Positions 37,183 through 44,896 of a DNA stretch of 44,896 nucleotides are shown piece after piece. The stretch is from Gammaproteobacteria bacterium. Lineage in GTDB: Bacteria; Pseudomonadota; Gammaproteobacteria; SZUA-152. Position 1 is the first letter of the stretch, and every line of letters begins with the position of its first letter. The translations under genes were made by a program, and so were the position numbers. The notes below the pieces were generated by a model. The model was given only the letters and a program-made list of their open reading frames with translations. It was not told the DNA's origin and did no database searches. Where the stretch lies: positions 1 through 44,896 of the forward strand of contig JAKIUN010000028.1 of assembly GCA_021647505.1 (NCBI GenBank). The letters run 5' to 3'.

Positions 37183-37773
37183 ATGCGATATCTTAAATCC
37201 ACTCTCTTCTTTGCCTGCCTGCTGCCCCTGGCCCTGCTCGTCTGGGACGGTTTCCACGACGCACTGGGCGCCAACCCCATCGAGACCATCACCCACCGCA
37301 CGGGTGACTGGACGCTGCGTTTTTTGTTGCTGACCCTGGCGATAACCCCTGCGCGCCGCCTGTTGGGTTGGGTATGGGCGGTGCGATTGCGGCGCATGCT
37401 GGGCCTGTTCGCCTTTTTTTATGCCTGCCTGCATTTCCTCACTTACCTGGTGCTGGATCAATTTTTCGACTGGGGTGAGATCGTCAAGGATATTGCCAAG
37501 CGGCCTTATATTACCATCGGTTTCAGTGCTTTCATTCTGCTGATTCCTCTGGCCGTCACCTCGACCCAGGCCATGATGCGTCGCCTTGGCCGTCGTTGGG
37601 GACAGCTACATCGGCTGGCATATCTCATTGCTACGTTTGGGGTGCTACACTACCTGTGGTTGGTGAAGGCCGATTATCTGCAGCCCGCCATTTATGCCGC
37701 TGTCCTGGTGATCCTGCTCGGAATGCGTGTGTGGTGGTGGCGAGATAGGGTGTTGATGGCGGCGCTGAAATAG
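37183..37773 (+). CDS. msrQ: MsrQ heme-binding membrane subunit (YedZ)
   Basis: 196-residue integral membrane protein with six hydrophobic segments that passes electrons from the quinone pool or flavin reductase to MsrP. Histidines likely to bind heme b occur in FAFFYACLHFLTYLVLDQFF and LHRLAYLIATFGVLHYLWL. The family string TGDWTLRFLLLTLAITPARR is present. I take the ATG at 37183 (MRYLKSTLFFACLL) rather than a TTG two codons earlier; the ribosome-binding site is weak. It follows msrP in the same orientation, as in most msrPQ operons. A composite palindrome begins about 50 bases after the stop. Confidence 0.9.
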   Translation: MRYLKSTLFFACLLPLALLVWDGFHDALGANPIETITHRTGDWTLRFLLLTLAITPARRLLGWVWAVRLRRMLGLFAFFYACLHFLTYLVLDQFFDWGEIVKDIAKRPYITIGFSAFILLIPLAVTSTQAMMRRLGRRWGQLHRLAYLIATFGVLHYLWLVKADYLQPAIYAAVLVILLGMRVWWWRDRVLMAALK

Positions 37774-37824
37774 GGCGGGTGTCAGAGCCATGCACGGCGG
37801 GTCTTGATCGACATCAAATAACTT

Positions 37825-38093
37825 AGTACTCGGTTCAGGTAATATTGACGGATGCAGCGGGTCGGAAAGGGGTTAGCCACAAGGCGCATCTCGCAGGTAA
37901 TGGTTGTTCCATTGCCAAGAGAGGCAACGCCGTGGCTAACCCCTTTCCGGCCCGCCCGAAGGGAGTCCCCCAAACGCGCCCATACGGCGTTGCCGTTCTT
38001 GCTTAATGGAACAACCACTAATTGCGAACGGCGCCTTGCCTGGACATGTTTGGGGGGGCTCTGCAGCCGCCAATATTATCTGCACGGAGTACT
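37825..38093. repeat. Composite palindrome with interleaved arms
   Basis: Order of arms: A 37825-37857, B 37859-37880, C 37881-37901, D 37899-37933, B' 37932-37953, E 37958-37975, D' 37984-38018, C' 38021-38040, E' 38048-38062, A' 38061-38093. Each primed arm is an imperfect or near-perfect reverse complement of its partner; for instance B GGAAAGGGGTTAGCCAC with B' GTGGCTAACCCCTTTCC, and D TGGTTGTTCCATT with D' AATGGAACAACCA. The outer arms A/A' both start from AGTACT. B/B' crosses D/D', so the folding is pseudoknot-like or has alternative states. No protein is encoded. It is similar in size to the 282-bp element at 18969. Confidence 0.85.
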
Positions 38094-38145
38094 CGGGCGC
38101 GAGCCCCTTACACTCTACGCTTGATGATTGCCGGTAATTGATCCT

Positions 38146-38775
38146 ATGCCAATTTCCATTCGCCGCCAGCGGCGGCACGAGGAACACCTCGCTTACCGTT
38201 TGCACGGCAACTGTTATCTCAATATCACTTATCACTGCACCCTGCGTTGCGCCTTCTGTCCCAAATTCAACGGCAGCTGGGAAGTGCAGAATATCGATCT
38301 GCTGCTGACCCGCGAGCCACAGGCCGACGAGGTGCTGGCGGCCATTGGGGATTCTCACAACGATCACGAGATTGTCTTCTGTGGGCTGGGCGAGCCGACG
38401 CTGAATCTGGCGGTGTTGCTGGATGTGGCGCGGGCGTTGAAGGTGCAGGACAAGCGTATCCGTCTCAATACCGATGGCCTGGCCAATTTGGTACATGGCC
38501 GTGACGTCACGCCTGAGCTGGCGGAGGTGGTGGATGCGGTATCCATTTCCATGAATGCCCAGGATGAAGCGACCTATGAACGCCACTGCCGGCCCAAGCA
38601 GGCCGGCGCCTTTCTGGCCATGCAGGACTTCGCCCGGCGGGCCGGAGAGCAGGGTATGGCGGTTACGCTCACCGCCATCGACGGCCTCGATGGCGTGGAT
38701 ATTGCTGCTTGCGAACAGATTGCCAGCAGCCTTGGCGCCGGCTTCCGCCGCCGGGTGCTGGATAGGGTGGGCTGA
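38146..38775 (+). CDS. Radical SAM protein of the TatD-associated family
   Basis: About 209 residues from the ATG at 38146; a TTG at 38128 is in frame. The radical SAM cluster motif is CTLRCAFCPKF (C-X3-C-X2-C), followed by EIVFCGLGEPTLNL and RLNTDGLANL, which bind SAM. The small size, the GEPT segment and the NGSWEV neighbourhood resemble the radical SAM family often linked with TatD nucleases. Here tatD is 18 kb away. The substrate is unknown. A second radical SAM gene follows about 80 nt downstream in the same orientation, which suggests an operon. The promoter region is occupied by the interleaved palindrome. Confidence 0.82.
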   Translation: MPISIRRQRRHEEHLAYRLHGNCYLNITYHCTLRCAFCPKFNGSWEVQNIDLLLTREPQADEVLAAIGDSHNDHEIVFCGLGEPTLNLAVLLDVARALKVQDKRIRLNTDGLANLVHGRDVTPELAEVVDAVSISMNAQDEATYERHCRPKQAGAFLAMQDFARRAGEQGMAVTLTAIDGLDGVDIAACEQIASSLGAGFRRRVLDRVG

Positions 38776-38855
38776 TGATTTATTCGACGCAGCAGCCCGC
38801 AGGGGCGAGCCCTCGGGCCACCGTGGCTCAAGTCGGACACATGGGTTAAGCGCGC

Positions 38856-39830
38856 ATGGTACTGTCGGATTATGTCACCACCCTCGGCCAGACCCTGTTG
38901 GCCCGCTACGGTGAGCGGGTGCACAAGGTTTCCATCGATGCCAGCTTCACCTGCCCCAATCGTGATGGTAGCAAGGGGCTTGGTGGCTGCACCTTCTGCA
39001 ATAACAGTTCCTTCAGCCCCAACGGCCATCAGCCGGCACCCATCACCGAGCAGATTGCCGCCGGGCGTACAGTGATTTCCGAGCGCACCGGAGCACGCAA
39101 GTTTCTCGCCTATTTTCAGGCCTATACCAACACCTATGGTGAACTAGAGCGACTTAAGGCCCAGTACGATCAGGCATTGGCCGAACCGGACGTGATCGGC
39201 CTGGCGGTGGGTACGCGGCCCGATTGTGTGGCGCCGGCGGTGCTGGATCTGCTCGCCGGCTACCAGGCCCAGGGCAAGGAAATCTGGTTGGAACTGGGTC
39301 TGCAATCCAGCTTCGACCACAGTCTGTTACGGGTCAACCGTGGCCACGGTTACGCCGAATACCACGACACCCTGCATGCCGCCCGTCAGCGCGGCTTACA
39401 GGTTTGCACCCATCTCATTCTTGGCCTGCCGGGGGAAAATGCCGGGCATGCCCGTACCACCCTGGAACGGGTGCTGGCAGAGGGCGTGGATGGACTCAAG
39501 TTCCATGCCCTGCATGTGGTCAAGGGCACCCGTCTGGCCAATGAATGGCGGCGTGGTGAATACCAGCCGTGGGAGATGGATCAATACATCGAGACGGTGG
39601 TGGATCTGCTGGAATTGACACCTCCCGAGGTGGTGTTTCACCGCCTGACCGGCACCGCTTCGCCGTCTATTCTGTTGGCGCCCGAGTGGTGCAGCGGGAA
39701 GTGGCGGGTGTTGAATGCGATCGAGGCGGAGCTGCGGCGGCGGGGCAGTTGCCAGGGTTCGGCCCTGACGGCTACGACGGGTCGCTTGACTGACGTTCTT
39801 CCCCCGCTTAGGGGGAGAGAGTCAGGGTGA
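38856..39830 (+). CDS. YhcC-type radical SAM protein (TIGR01212 family)
   Basis: 324 residues. The Fe-S binding cysteines appear in SFTCPNRDGSKGLGGCTFCN, the characteristic CX(n)GGCTFC pattern of YhcC/TIGR01212. Later strings are AYFQAYTNTYGELERLKAQY, IGLAVGTRPDCV, EIWLELGLQSSFDHSLLRVN and CTHLILGLPGENAGHARTTL. The family is widespread but its reaction is not established to my knowledge. It shows an Elp3-like layout without an acetyltransferase domain. The ATG at 38856 begins MVLSDYVTTLGQTLL. A short acidic/serine C-terminal extension follows the conserved part. It lies upstream of ubiU. Confidence 0.88.
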   Translation: MVLSDYVTTLGQTLLARYGERVHKVSIDASFTCPNRDGSKGLGGCTFCNNSSFSPNGHQPAPITEQIAAGRTVISERTGARKFLAYFQAYTNTYGELERLKAQYDQALAEPDVIGLAVGTRPDCVAPAVLDLLAGYQAQGKEIWLELGLQSSFDHSLLRVNRGHGYAEYHDTLHAARQRGLQVCTHLILGLPGENAGHARTTLERVLAEGVDGLKFHALHVVKGTRLANEWRRGEYQPWEMDQYIETVVDLLELTPPEVVFHRLTGTASPSILLAPEWCSGKWRVLNAIEAELRRRGSCQGSALTATTGRLTDVLPPLRGRESG

Positions 39831-39936
39831 AGAGATAATCCCTCTGGGTTGAATTTCCTCACTAAAAATTTGTCGGAGAAACTTACTTCGGAGAGATTTA
39901 CTAGAGTGGTTTCAGTCACGATAATGAGGTGGTGCG

Positions 39937-40941
39937 ATGCGCAAAATGGAACTGGTCTGTCCCGCCGGCAGCCTGCCGGCGCTCAAGGCTGCCGTAGATA
40001 ACGGTGCAGACAATGTTTACATGGGCTTTCGCGACGCCACCAACGCGCGCAATTTCCCTGGCCTGAACTTCGATGAACGCACGGCAGAGCGAGGCATACG
40101 TTACGCCCACGAACGTGGCTGCAAGGTGCTGTTGGCGCTCAATACCTACCCCCAACCGCAGACCTGGGATATCTGGACCGCAGCGGTGGATCGCGCTGCG
40201 CGACTGGGGGTCGATGCCCTGATCCTCGCCGACGCCGGGCTGATGCGCTATGCCAGCCGTATCCATCCCGAGCTGCGCCTGCATCTCTCGGTACAGGGTT
40301 CGGCCACCAGCCCCGAGGCCATCGCCTTCTATCGCGATAATTTCAACATCCAGCGCGTGGTGTTGCCACGGGTGCTGTCCCTGTCCCAGGTACGACGGGT
40401 GGTGGAAAACACCGACGTGGAGGTGGAGACCTTCGCCTTCGGCTCCCTGTGCGTGATGGTAGAAGGGCGCTGTTATCTCTCCTCCTACGCCACCGGTGAA
40501 TCACCCAACACCTGCGGTGCCTGTTCACCCGCCAAGGCGGTGCGCTGGGAAGAGACTGCGGGCGGCCGCGAGGTGCATCTCAACCAGGTGCTCATCGACC
40601 GTTATGCTCCGGGCGAAAATGCCGGCTATCCGGTGATCTGCAAGGGGCGCTTCGAGGTTAACGGTGAGGTAGGTTATGCCATTGAAGAACCCACCAGCCT
40701 GAGCGTGTTGGACATCCTCCCCGAACTGCAGGCCATCGGTGTGAAGGCCATCAAGGTGGAAGGACGCCAGCGCAGCCCGGCCTATGTGGCGCAGGTGACG
40801 CGAGTACTGCGTCAGGCCCTGGATGCCGCCGGCGCCAGCCCGGCGACCTACGTCCCGCGCAGTGACTGGGTCGCCCAGCTCGACAGGGTATCCGAGGGCT
40901 CCACCCATACCCTAGGCGCTCTGGAGCGTGAATGGCAGTAA
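39937..40941 (+). CDS. ubiU: Ubiquinone anaerobic biosynthesis protein UbiU (U32 family)
   Basis: U32 peptidase-like [4Fe-4S] protein that, with UbiV, hydroxylates the ubiquinone ring without O2. The N-terminal MELVCPAGSLPALKAAVDNG and DNVYMGFRDATNARNFPGLN are typical of UbiU/YhbU. The Fe-S ligands are seen in SLCVMVEGRCYLSSYATGES and NTCGACSP, with a further Cys in PVICKGRFEVNGE. 334 residues is normal. ubiV follows about 125 nt downstream; a palindromic repeat (40950-41018) fills the gap. No ubiT-like (SCP2) gene lies beside it, so that partner must be elsewhere if the pathway is complete. Confidence 0.92.
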   Translation: MRKMELVCPAGSLPALKAAVDNGADNVYMGFRDATNARNFPGLNFDERTAERGIRYAHERGCKVLLALNTYPQPQTWDIWTAAVDRAARLGVDALILADAGLMRYASRIHPELRLHLSVQGSATSPEAIAFYRDNFNIQRVVLPRVLSLSQVRRVVENTDVEVETFAFGSLCVMVEGRCYLSSYATGESPNTCGACSPAKAVRWEETAGGREVHLNQVLIDRYAPGENAGYPVICKGRFEVNGEVGYAIEEPTSLSVLDILPELQAIGVKAIKVEGRQRSPAYVAQVTRVLRQALDAAGASPATYVPRSDWVAQLDRVSEGSTHTLGALEREWQ

Positions 40942-40949
40942 GCTTTTTT

Positions 40950-41018
40950 GTAGGAGCAGCCCCTCAGGCCGCGATAGATTATCCCGCTTTATCATCACGA
41001 TCTGAGAGGGGTCTCCTA
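40950..41018. repeat. GTAGGAG-type imperfect palindrome between ubiU and ubiV
   Basis: GTAGGAGCAGCCCCTCAGGC at the left and GATCTGAGAGGGGTCTCCTA at the right form an imperfect inverted repeat around an AT-rich centre. It is related to the 11568-11633 family by its GTAGGAG end and the CGCGAT string. As RNA it would form a hairpin between the two genes. Confidence 0.6.
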
Positions 41019-41067
41019 TGGATATTCGTCTAATTATGTTTTAATATCAGTGGTATAGAGTTTATTT

Positions 41068-41985
41068 ATGAAGCTTTCTCTAGGGCCTATTCTCTATTTC
41101 TGGCGCAAGGATGAGGTGTTGGATTTTTACCGACAAGTCGCGGACTGGCCGGTGGACATCGTTTACCTGGGCGAGACGGTGTGCTCCAAGCGTCGCCTGA
41201 TGCGTCTGGACGATTGGCTGGAAGTGGCCGCGCAGCTAACGGTGGCGGGTAAAGAGGTCGTGCTCTCCAGTCTGGTATTGTTGGAGGCCGATTCCGAGTT
41301 GAAGACCCTGCGGCAAATCGTTGACAACGGCCACTACGTGGTGGAGGCCAACGACATGGCGGCGGTGCAGCTGGCGGCCGGACGCATGTCCTATGTGGCG
41401 GGTCCTCAGCTGAATATCTACAATGGTGAGACCCTCACGCTGCATCACGACCTGGGTGCTACCCGCTGGGTGCTGCCGGTGGAACTGCCACGCACCACCC
41501 TGGCCGGTCTGCAAGACCAGTGCCCCGCCGGACTGGAAACCGAGGTGTTTGCCTTCGGCCGTCTGCCGCTGGCCTTTTCCGCGCGCTGTTTCACCGCCCG
41601 CACCCACAACCTGCCCAAGGACGATTGCCAGTTTTGCTGTGCAGACTATCCTGACGGCATGCTGTTGAAGACCCAGGATCAGCGGCAGTTCCTGGTCATG
41701 AACGGCATCCAGACCCTCTCAGCCGCCACCAGTAATCTCATCGATGCCTTGCCAGACATGGCCGCGCTGGGTGTGGACGTGGTACGTTTGTCGCCGCAGT
41801 CACGGCACATGGCCCAGGTTGTAGAAACTTTCGCTGCCGTGCGCGATGGCTCGCTTGACCCGGCGGCGGGACAGGCTCGGATAGTGACATTGGCCGCTGG
41901 TGAGGTCTGCAACGGTTACTGGCATGGCGAGGCGGGGATGGACTGGTATGCCACCGAGGCACAGGTGCAGGCTCACCGATTGTAG
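41068..41985 (+). CDS. ubiV: Ubiquinone anaerobic biosynthesis protein UbiV (U32 family)
   Basis: 305-residue partner of UbiU in O2-independent ubiquinone hydroxylation. [20 protein letters not shown] and [20 protein letters not shown] are the usual UbiV/YhbV N-terminal strings, with the first Fe-S cysteine in ETVCSKRR. The other cysteines occur in [14 protein letters not shown] and [13 protein letters not shown]. Length is normal. The predicted start ATG at 41068 follows an AT-rich leader. UbiU and UbiV form a heterodimer, and the shared orientation supports cotranscription. Confidence 0.93.
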   Translation: MKLSLGPILYFWRKDEVLDFYRQVADWPVDIVYLGETVCSKRRLMRLDDWLEVAAQLTVAGKEVVLSSLVLLEADSELKTLRQIVDNGHYVVEANDMAAVQLAAGRMSYVAGPQLNIYNGETLTLHHDLGATRWVLPVELPRTTLAGLQDQCPAGLETEVFAFGRLPLAFSARCFTARTHNLPKDDCQFCCADYPDGMLLKTQDQRQFLVMNGIQTLSAATSNLIDALPDMAALGVDVVRLSPQSRHMAQVVETFAAVRDGSLDPAAGQARIVTLAAGEVCNGYWHGEAGMDWYATEAQVQAHRL

Positions 41986-42007
41986 ATTTTCGTCACGGCC
42001 AGCTTTA

Positions 42008-42173
42008 GGTGACAGACTCAATGCCATTAAGTTAAGCCTGAGATCCTGCTTGTTGTAGGTTGGTGGTGAGCCTGCGAACCCCAACGAAGCCAACAATGTT
42101 GGGGTTCCTTCGTCACCGCCAACCTACAAAACAGTCGTGATTTTGTTAACTTAATGACATTGGTGACAGACTC
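42008..42173. repeat. Palindromic element bracketed by 12-bp direct repeats
   Basis: GGTGACAGACTC occurs at 42008-42019 and again at 42162-42173 in direct orientation. Just inside are inverted arms CAATGCCATTAAGTTAA (42019-42035) and TTAACTTAATGACATTG (42146-42162; one mismatch in the pairing). The centre is a hairpin with arms TTGTAGGTTGGTGGTGA...CGAACCCCAAC and GTTGGGG...CACCGCCAACCTACAA. The central hairpin has a relative at 43874-43908. The direct repeats could be a target duplication, and the whole a MITE-like insertion. Confidence 0.75.
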
Positions 42174-42356
42174 CTTTATCTCGCTTGCCCCGTTATTTGC
42201 GCAGTTAAGGCACAGCTATTGAAAGCCCTTGCCTTTTGCGACTAAAAAATTATCGCGGGGATGGCCTGCTCCTTAATTGATATCACAAGCCTGTGTGGTG
42301 GCTCCCATGACTTCTTTCTCTCCCGTTTTCTCTTCTTTTGCGAGCAGACCGTGACC
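42174..42356. other. Intergenic region before the RavA-like gene
   Basis: About 180 bp in which no gene is credible. It contains an ATCGCGGGGATGGCCTGCTC string at 42250-42269, a degenerate half of the GTAGGAG repeat family. A reading frame open from 42261 joins the ATPase gene in phase but has no homologous residues and no good ribosome-binding site. No clear promoter was found. Confidence 0.4.
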
Positions 42357-43877
42357 ATGAAAGCACGCCTCAAGCGTCTGCAGCAACACCTGCAACACGG
42401 TCTCATCGAGCGCGATACACCGATCCGTCTGACCCTGCTGGCCATGCTTTCCGGTGAGCACCTGCTGCTTATCGGCCCGCCGGGCACGGCCAAGAGCGAA
42501 CTGGCGCGACGCCTGCGCCGGGTGTTTCGTGGCGGGCAGTATTTTGAGCGCCTGTTGACCAAGTTCTCGGTGCCGGAAGAACTGTTTGGTCCATTGTCCA
42601 TCAAGGCCTTGGAAGAGGATCGCTACGAACGCCTCACCAGTTCCTATCTGCCCAGTGCCTCCATCGCCTTTATCGACGAAATCTTCAAGGCCAACAGCGC
42701 CATCCTGAATGCCCTGCTGACCTTGCTCAACGAGCGTGAATTCGACAATGGTGCGCAACGCGTAAAGACACCGTTGGCAGCGGTGATCGGCGCCAGCAAC
42801 GAGCTGCCGGAAGGTGACGATCTGGATGCCCTCTACGACCGTTTCCTGCTGCGCTACGAGATTGGCCCGGTGAGTGACGAGGGCTTTCATCAACTGCTGC
42901 AACTGGATGATGCGCCGGCACCGGCACCGGACGATGCGGATCTGCTGTGCGCCGATGACCTGGCTACGGTGCTGGCGATGGCGACACAGTTACCGCTGGC
43001 CGAGGATGTCTATTATCTGTTGGGCGGCCTGCGCGACTTCCTGCGCGAGCGGCATATCACGGTCTCCGATCGGCGCTGGCGCAAGGTCGTGAAGCTGTTA
43101 CAGGTAGCGGCCTGGAGCAATGGCCAGTCACAGGTACAGGTGTGGGATTGCTGGTTGTTGCAATATTGTCTGTGGCACCTGCCCAAGCAGCGTGAAACCA
43201 TCCTGCAATGGTATCAGTCACACCTCGGTACCGATGCGGTGGTCAACCCGGAGCGCCTCAAGCGTTTGATTGGCGTGTGGCGCGAGACCCTGGAAAAGGA
43301 GCGTAACGACAAGCGTCACCTGGGCAATGAAAATGGTGAACGTCTGTACGTCGATCATCAGGGACAGCTGACCACCCTCAGCGGACGCGAGTACAGTGCG
43401 GCCGACAATGGCGAACCGTTGTACCTGGCACCACCGGATCAGACCGACCGTAGCAATGCAGGCCAAGGCTATCGGTGCGAGGAATTACAAGAACAGTTCT
43501 TCGATGATCACTATCAGCAGTGCCACGTGGATGGTAAATGGGTGCGTATCAGCGAATACACGGCCAATCCCGATAATCGTCTCATGCGCCATGAAAGTTT
43601 TTTACCGCATACCGAGCCGGTGCGCTATAGCGAATCACATATCCACGAGCGGGTGGCGGCCACGCAGGATCTGCTCGATGCCATCGCCCATTTCAAACAG
43701 GTGCTCGACAAGAAGCTGGAGACCATTGCCGTCGATGTGGCTGACCATTTGTGGCTGGATCCGGGTTTCGCCGTGCCGGCGAAGGAGAACTTGCGTGAGA
43801 GTCTGGCGGTGATCGAGGCCCTGGAGGCGCAGATCCATGAATTGCAGAAAGGTTTCCGGCAGTTGCCGCAGCAGTAG
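42357..43877 (+). CDS. ravA: RavA-like MoxR-family AAA+ ATPase
   Basis: 506 residues from the ATG at 42357 (an alternative GTG lies at 42351). Walker A is GPPGTAKSELARRL (residues 40-53) and Walker B is ASIAFIDEIFKANS, near 105. Sensor 1 is VIGASNELPEGDD, and SIKALEEDRYERL is the RavA-type insertion region. The remaining C-terminal half resembles the RavA-specific region. RavA proteins act with the VWA protein ViaA as chaperone-like complexes tied to respiratory enzymes, and one in E. coli binds the inducible lysine decarboxylase. No viaA lies next to it here. The stop codon falls within a palindromic repeat (43874-43908). No upstream partner was seen. Confidence 0.85.
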   Translation: MKARLKRLQQHLQHGLIERDTPIRLTLLAMLSGEHLLLIGPPGTAKSELARRLRRVFRGGQYFERLLTKFSVPEELFGPLSIKALEEDRYERLTSSYLPSASIAFIDEIFKANSAILNALLTLLNEREFDNGAQRVKTPLAAVIGASNELPEGDDLDALYDRFLLRYEIGPVSDEGFHQLLQLDDAPAPAPDDADLLCADDLATVLAMATQLPLAEDVYYLLGGLRDFLRERHITVSDRRWRKVVKLLQVAAWSNGQSQVQVWDCWLLQYCLWHLPKQRETILQWYQSHLGTDAVVNPERLKRLIGVWRETLEKERNDKRHLGNENGERLYVDHQGQLTTLSGREYSAADNGEPLYLAPPDQTDRSNAGQGYRCEELQEQFFDDHYQQCHVDGKWVRISEYTANPDNRLMRHESFLPHTEPVRYSESHIHERVAATQDLLDAIAHFKQVLDKKLETIAVDVADHLWLDPGFAVPAKENLRESLAVIEALEAQIHELQKGFRQLPQQ

Positions 43878-43908
43878 GTTGGGGTGAGCATTTTTTGCGA
43901 ACCCCAAC
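43874..43908. repeat. GTAGGTTGGGG palindromic repeat overlapping the ravA stop codon
   Basis: GTAGGTTGGGGTGAGCA and TGCGAACCCCAAC form an imperfect inverted repeat with a T-rich loop (GTTGGGG/CCCCAAC core). The TAG stop of the RavA-like gene (43875-43877) is contributed by the repeat itself. The sequence is related to the hairpin at 42055-42127. Confidence 0.7.
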
Positions 43909-44107
43909 ATGGGACTGATCAGTTAAACGAGCTGTGGTTATGAATTGGCTCTGTTTGAATTTTCATCGGTAGCCTCACCGTTGCCGCCATGAATCAGCCC
44001 TCCGTGCCATTCGGTTAATCCCACGCCTCAAGCGACAAAAGGAATTGACATGACAGAAATACTCATCAGCAGCCAGATATACAACAAACCGCAGTTCAGG
44101 CAGATGT
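43909..44107. other. Intergenic region before the unrecognised gene at the right end
   Basis: Mostly unstructured sequence. An ATG at 44050 opens a 57-residue frame (MTEILISSQIYNKPQFRQMC...) ending at 44223. That frame overlaps the 249-residue frame at 44108 out of phase. It is either its own small gene or the original N-terminus of the next gene before a frameshift. AAGGAATT precedes the ATG at good spacing, which favours translation from it. Confidence 0.35.
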
Positions 44108-44857
44108 GTGGCGAACCGCTCGACGATTTACACTGCAACGGACAGCACGGCGTCATGTGGGCCTTATACCATCGGCCGGCTATCGCCCGCAGATGGTGGT
44201 CTTATCACGCCTCTTCTCTGTGCTAACCCAAGAAATATTCATGCGCTCTCCGCCACCCTGGGGCAGGATAAGGTTGTCGGTGTCAGCAGTGCCATGATGG
44301 CGCTGCGCGATAGCACGGCCGCCCTGGCCGGTTCTGCGGCCTCCGTTCATGCCGCCCCGAGGAATACCTTCATAGCCTCCGTGCAGCATTACCAGAATTC
44401 CTTGCCGACCTATCGTGACGTGATGCACGGCAAGAGTGTACCCGGCGTAACCCCAGCCTCAGCCGGGCAGGCGATTCATGCCGCCTTCGCCAACCTGCAA
44501 GAAAGGTTTCGATACGAACTCTGGATGACTTCGCTCTCACAGAAGAAGCCGCCACGCAAAAGCACCCCCCTGACCAACAGCAGCCGCGCCATGAATATCG
44601 CCCGCAGCAGCCGCCACATCCAAAAACTGCAACTGACCTCCACCGTCCAGGCCACGGCTCTTGGTCGGTTCAGTCAATATGGGAAGGTTTTAGGCAATGG
44701 TCTGGTACTTGTCGATATGGGCAGTCGTGTTGGTAATATACACAATGAGTACAAAGCGGATGGCGACTGCGGCGCTTGTCAAGAGAGTTGTCGCCTAAAG
44801 CTTAAAGTTATGCCGCCTTTTTTTCCTCAGTTTCAGATTGTTTCTTTTCCGGGTTAA
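44108..44857 (+). pseudogene. Unrecognised gene, apparently 3'-truncated
   Basis: The 249-residue frame has a GTG start at 44108 with only a weak AGGCAG upstream. The first 215 or so residues look like one protein: YTATDSTASCGPYTIGRLSP, NIHALSATLGQDKVVGVSSA, SVHAAPRNTFIASVQHYQNS, RAMNIARSSRHIQKLQLTST, then LGNGLVLVDMGSRVGNIHNE. It is alpha-helical and Ala/Ser-rich with a Gly-containing hydrophobic stretch. No domain is recognised; a toxin- or effector-like protein is possible but unsupported. After DGD (about 44770) composition changes to CGACQESCRLKL, a join to other DNA. It is probably a disrupted gene. Confidence 0.45.
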
Positions 44858-44896
44858 GGTAAACCTCTCCTACAGGTTCCCAGTTCCTTATATCAC
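44770..44896 (-). mobile_element. Possible mobile-element end with the C-terminus of a reverse-strand frame
   Basis: On the reverse strand from 44894 a frame reads DIRNWEPVGEVYLNPEKKQS and ETEEKKAA before a TAA near 44809-44811. A charged Lys/Glu tail is common at the C-termini of mobile-element proteins, though I cannot name a family. Beyond the stop, TGTCAAGAGAGTTGTCGCC (44777-44795, plus strand) could be a terminal sequence. The location coincides with the break in the 44108 frame, which fits insertion at that point. The rest lies outside the window. Confidence 0.3.

Overview
This reads as a chromosomal window from a gammaproteobacterium, probably a Chromatiales/Thiotrichales-like lineage; I cannot name a genus. 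The grounds are the gene repertoire (long-form trpS, scpAB-rluB, NirBD with a NasA-type nitrate reductase, metA, tcdA, tex, ubiUV, ravA, msrPQ), a moderately high GC content, and several families of short palindromic intergenic repeats. I see no rRNA, tRNA or CRISPR array.

Layout. 1-720: a decayed 5' edge with a broken SbcD/YhaO-like phosphoesterase. 905-5524: a compact forward housekeeping block (site-2 protease, trpS, scpA, scpB, rluB) with overlapping or nearly touching genes. 5525-6470: a metE remnant between palindromic repeats, then a DUF454 membrane protein. 6664-15877: a nitrate assimilation locus. narK (reverse) and nirB-nirD-nasA-[4Fe-4S/DmsC fusion] (forward) diverge from a 480-bp region in which I read two sigma-54 promoters and two NtrC-type sites. 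The fused Fe-S/membrane-anchor subunit suggests that nitrate reduction here draws electrons from quinol. 16012-20544: reverse-strand metA, a P-loop protein, tcdA, a 282-bp composite palindrome, tatD and a small CPBP intramembrane protease. 20638-28306: an OmpA/thrombospondin-type-3 protein and a 2103-residue secreted protein made largely of TSP3 calcium-binding repeats. The giant protein ends in a Cys-containing GGCT...DPLLPLL...RRR tail like the JDVT-CTERM sorting signal. The CPBP protease beside it is the obvious candidate to process that tail.

28690-35257 (forward): tex, a decayed arsR/arsC pair, sixA and two chemotaxis transducers, one with a PAS domain. 35404-37773: a TlpA-like thioredoxin (reverse), then msrP and msrQ for periplasmic methionine sulfoxide repair. 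37825-38093: a second large composite palindrome with interleaved arms. 38146-41985: two radical SAM proteins and ubiU/ubiV for O2-independent ubiquinone synthesis, which would fit quinol-dependent nitrate reduction. 42357-43877: a RavA-like MoxR ATPase with no viaA beside it. 44108 to the end: an unrecognised, apparently 3'-truncated gene joined to what may be a mobile-element end.

The strongest candidate for an under-described system is the secreted TSP3 giant plus OmpA/TSP3 protein plus dedicated intramembrane protease (20083-28306). Next come the quinol-linked nitrate reductase with its divergent NtrC/sigma-54 control, and the two composite palindromes.
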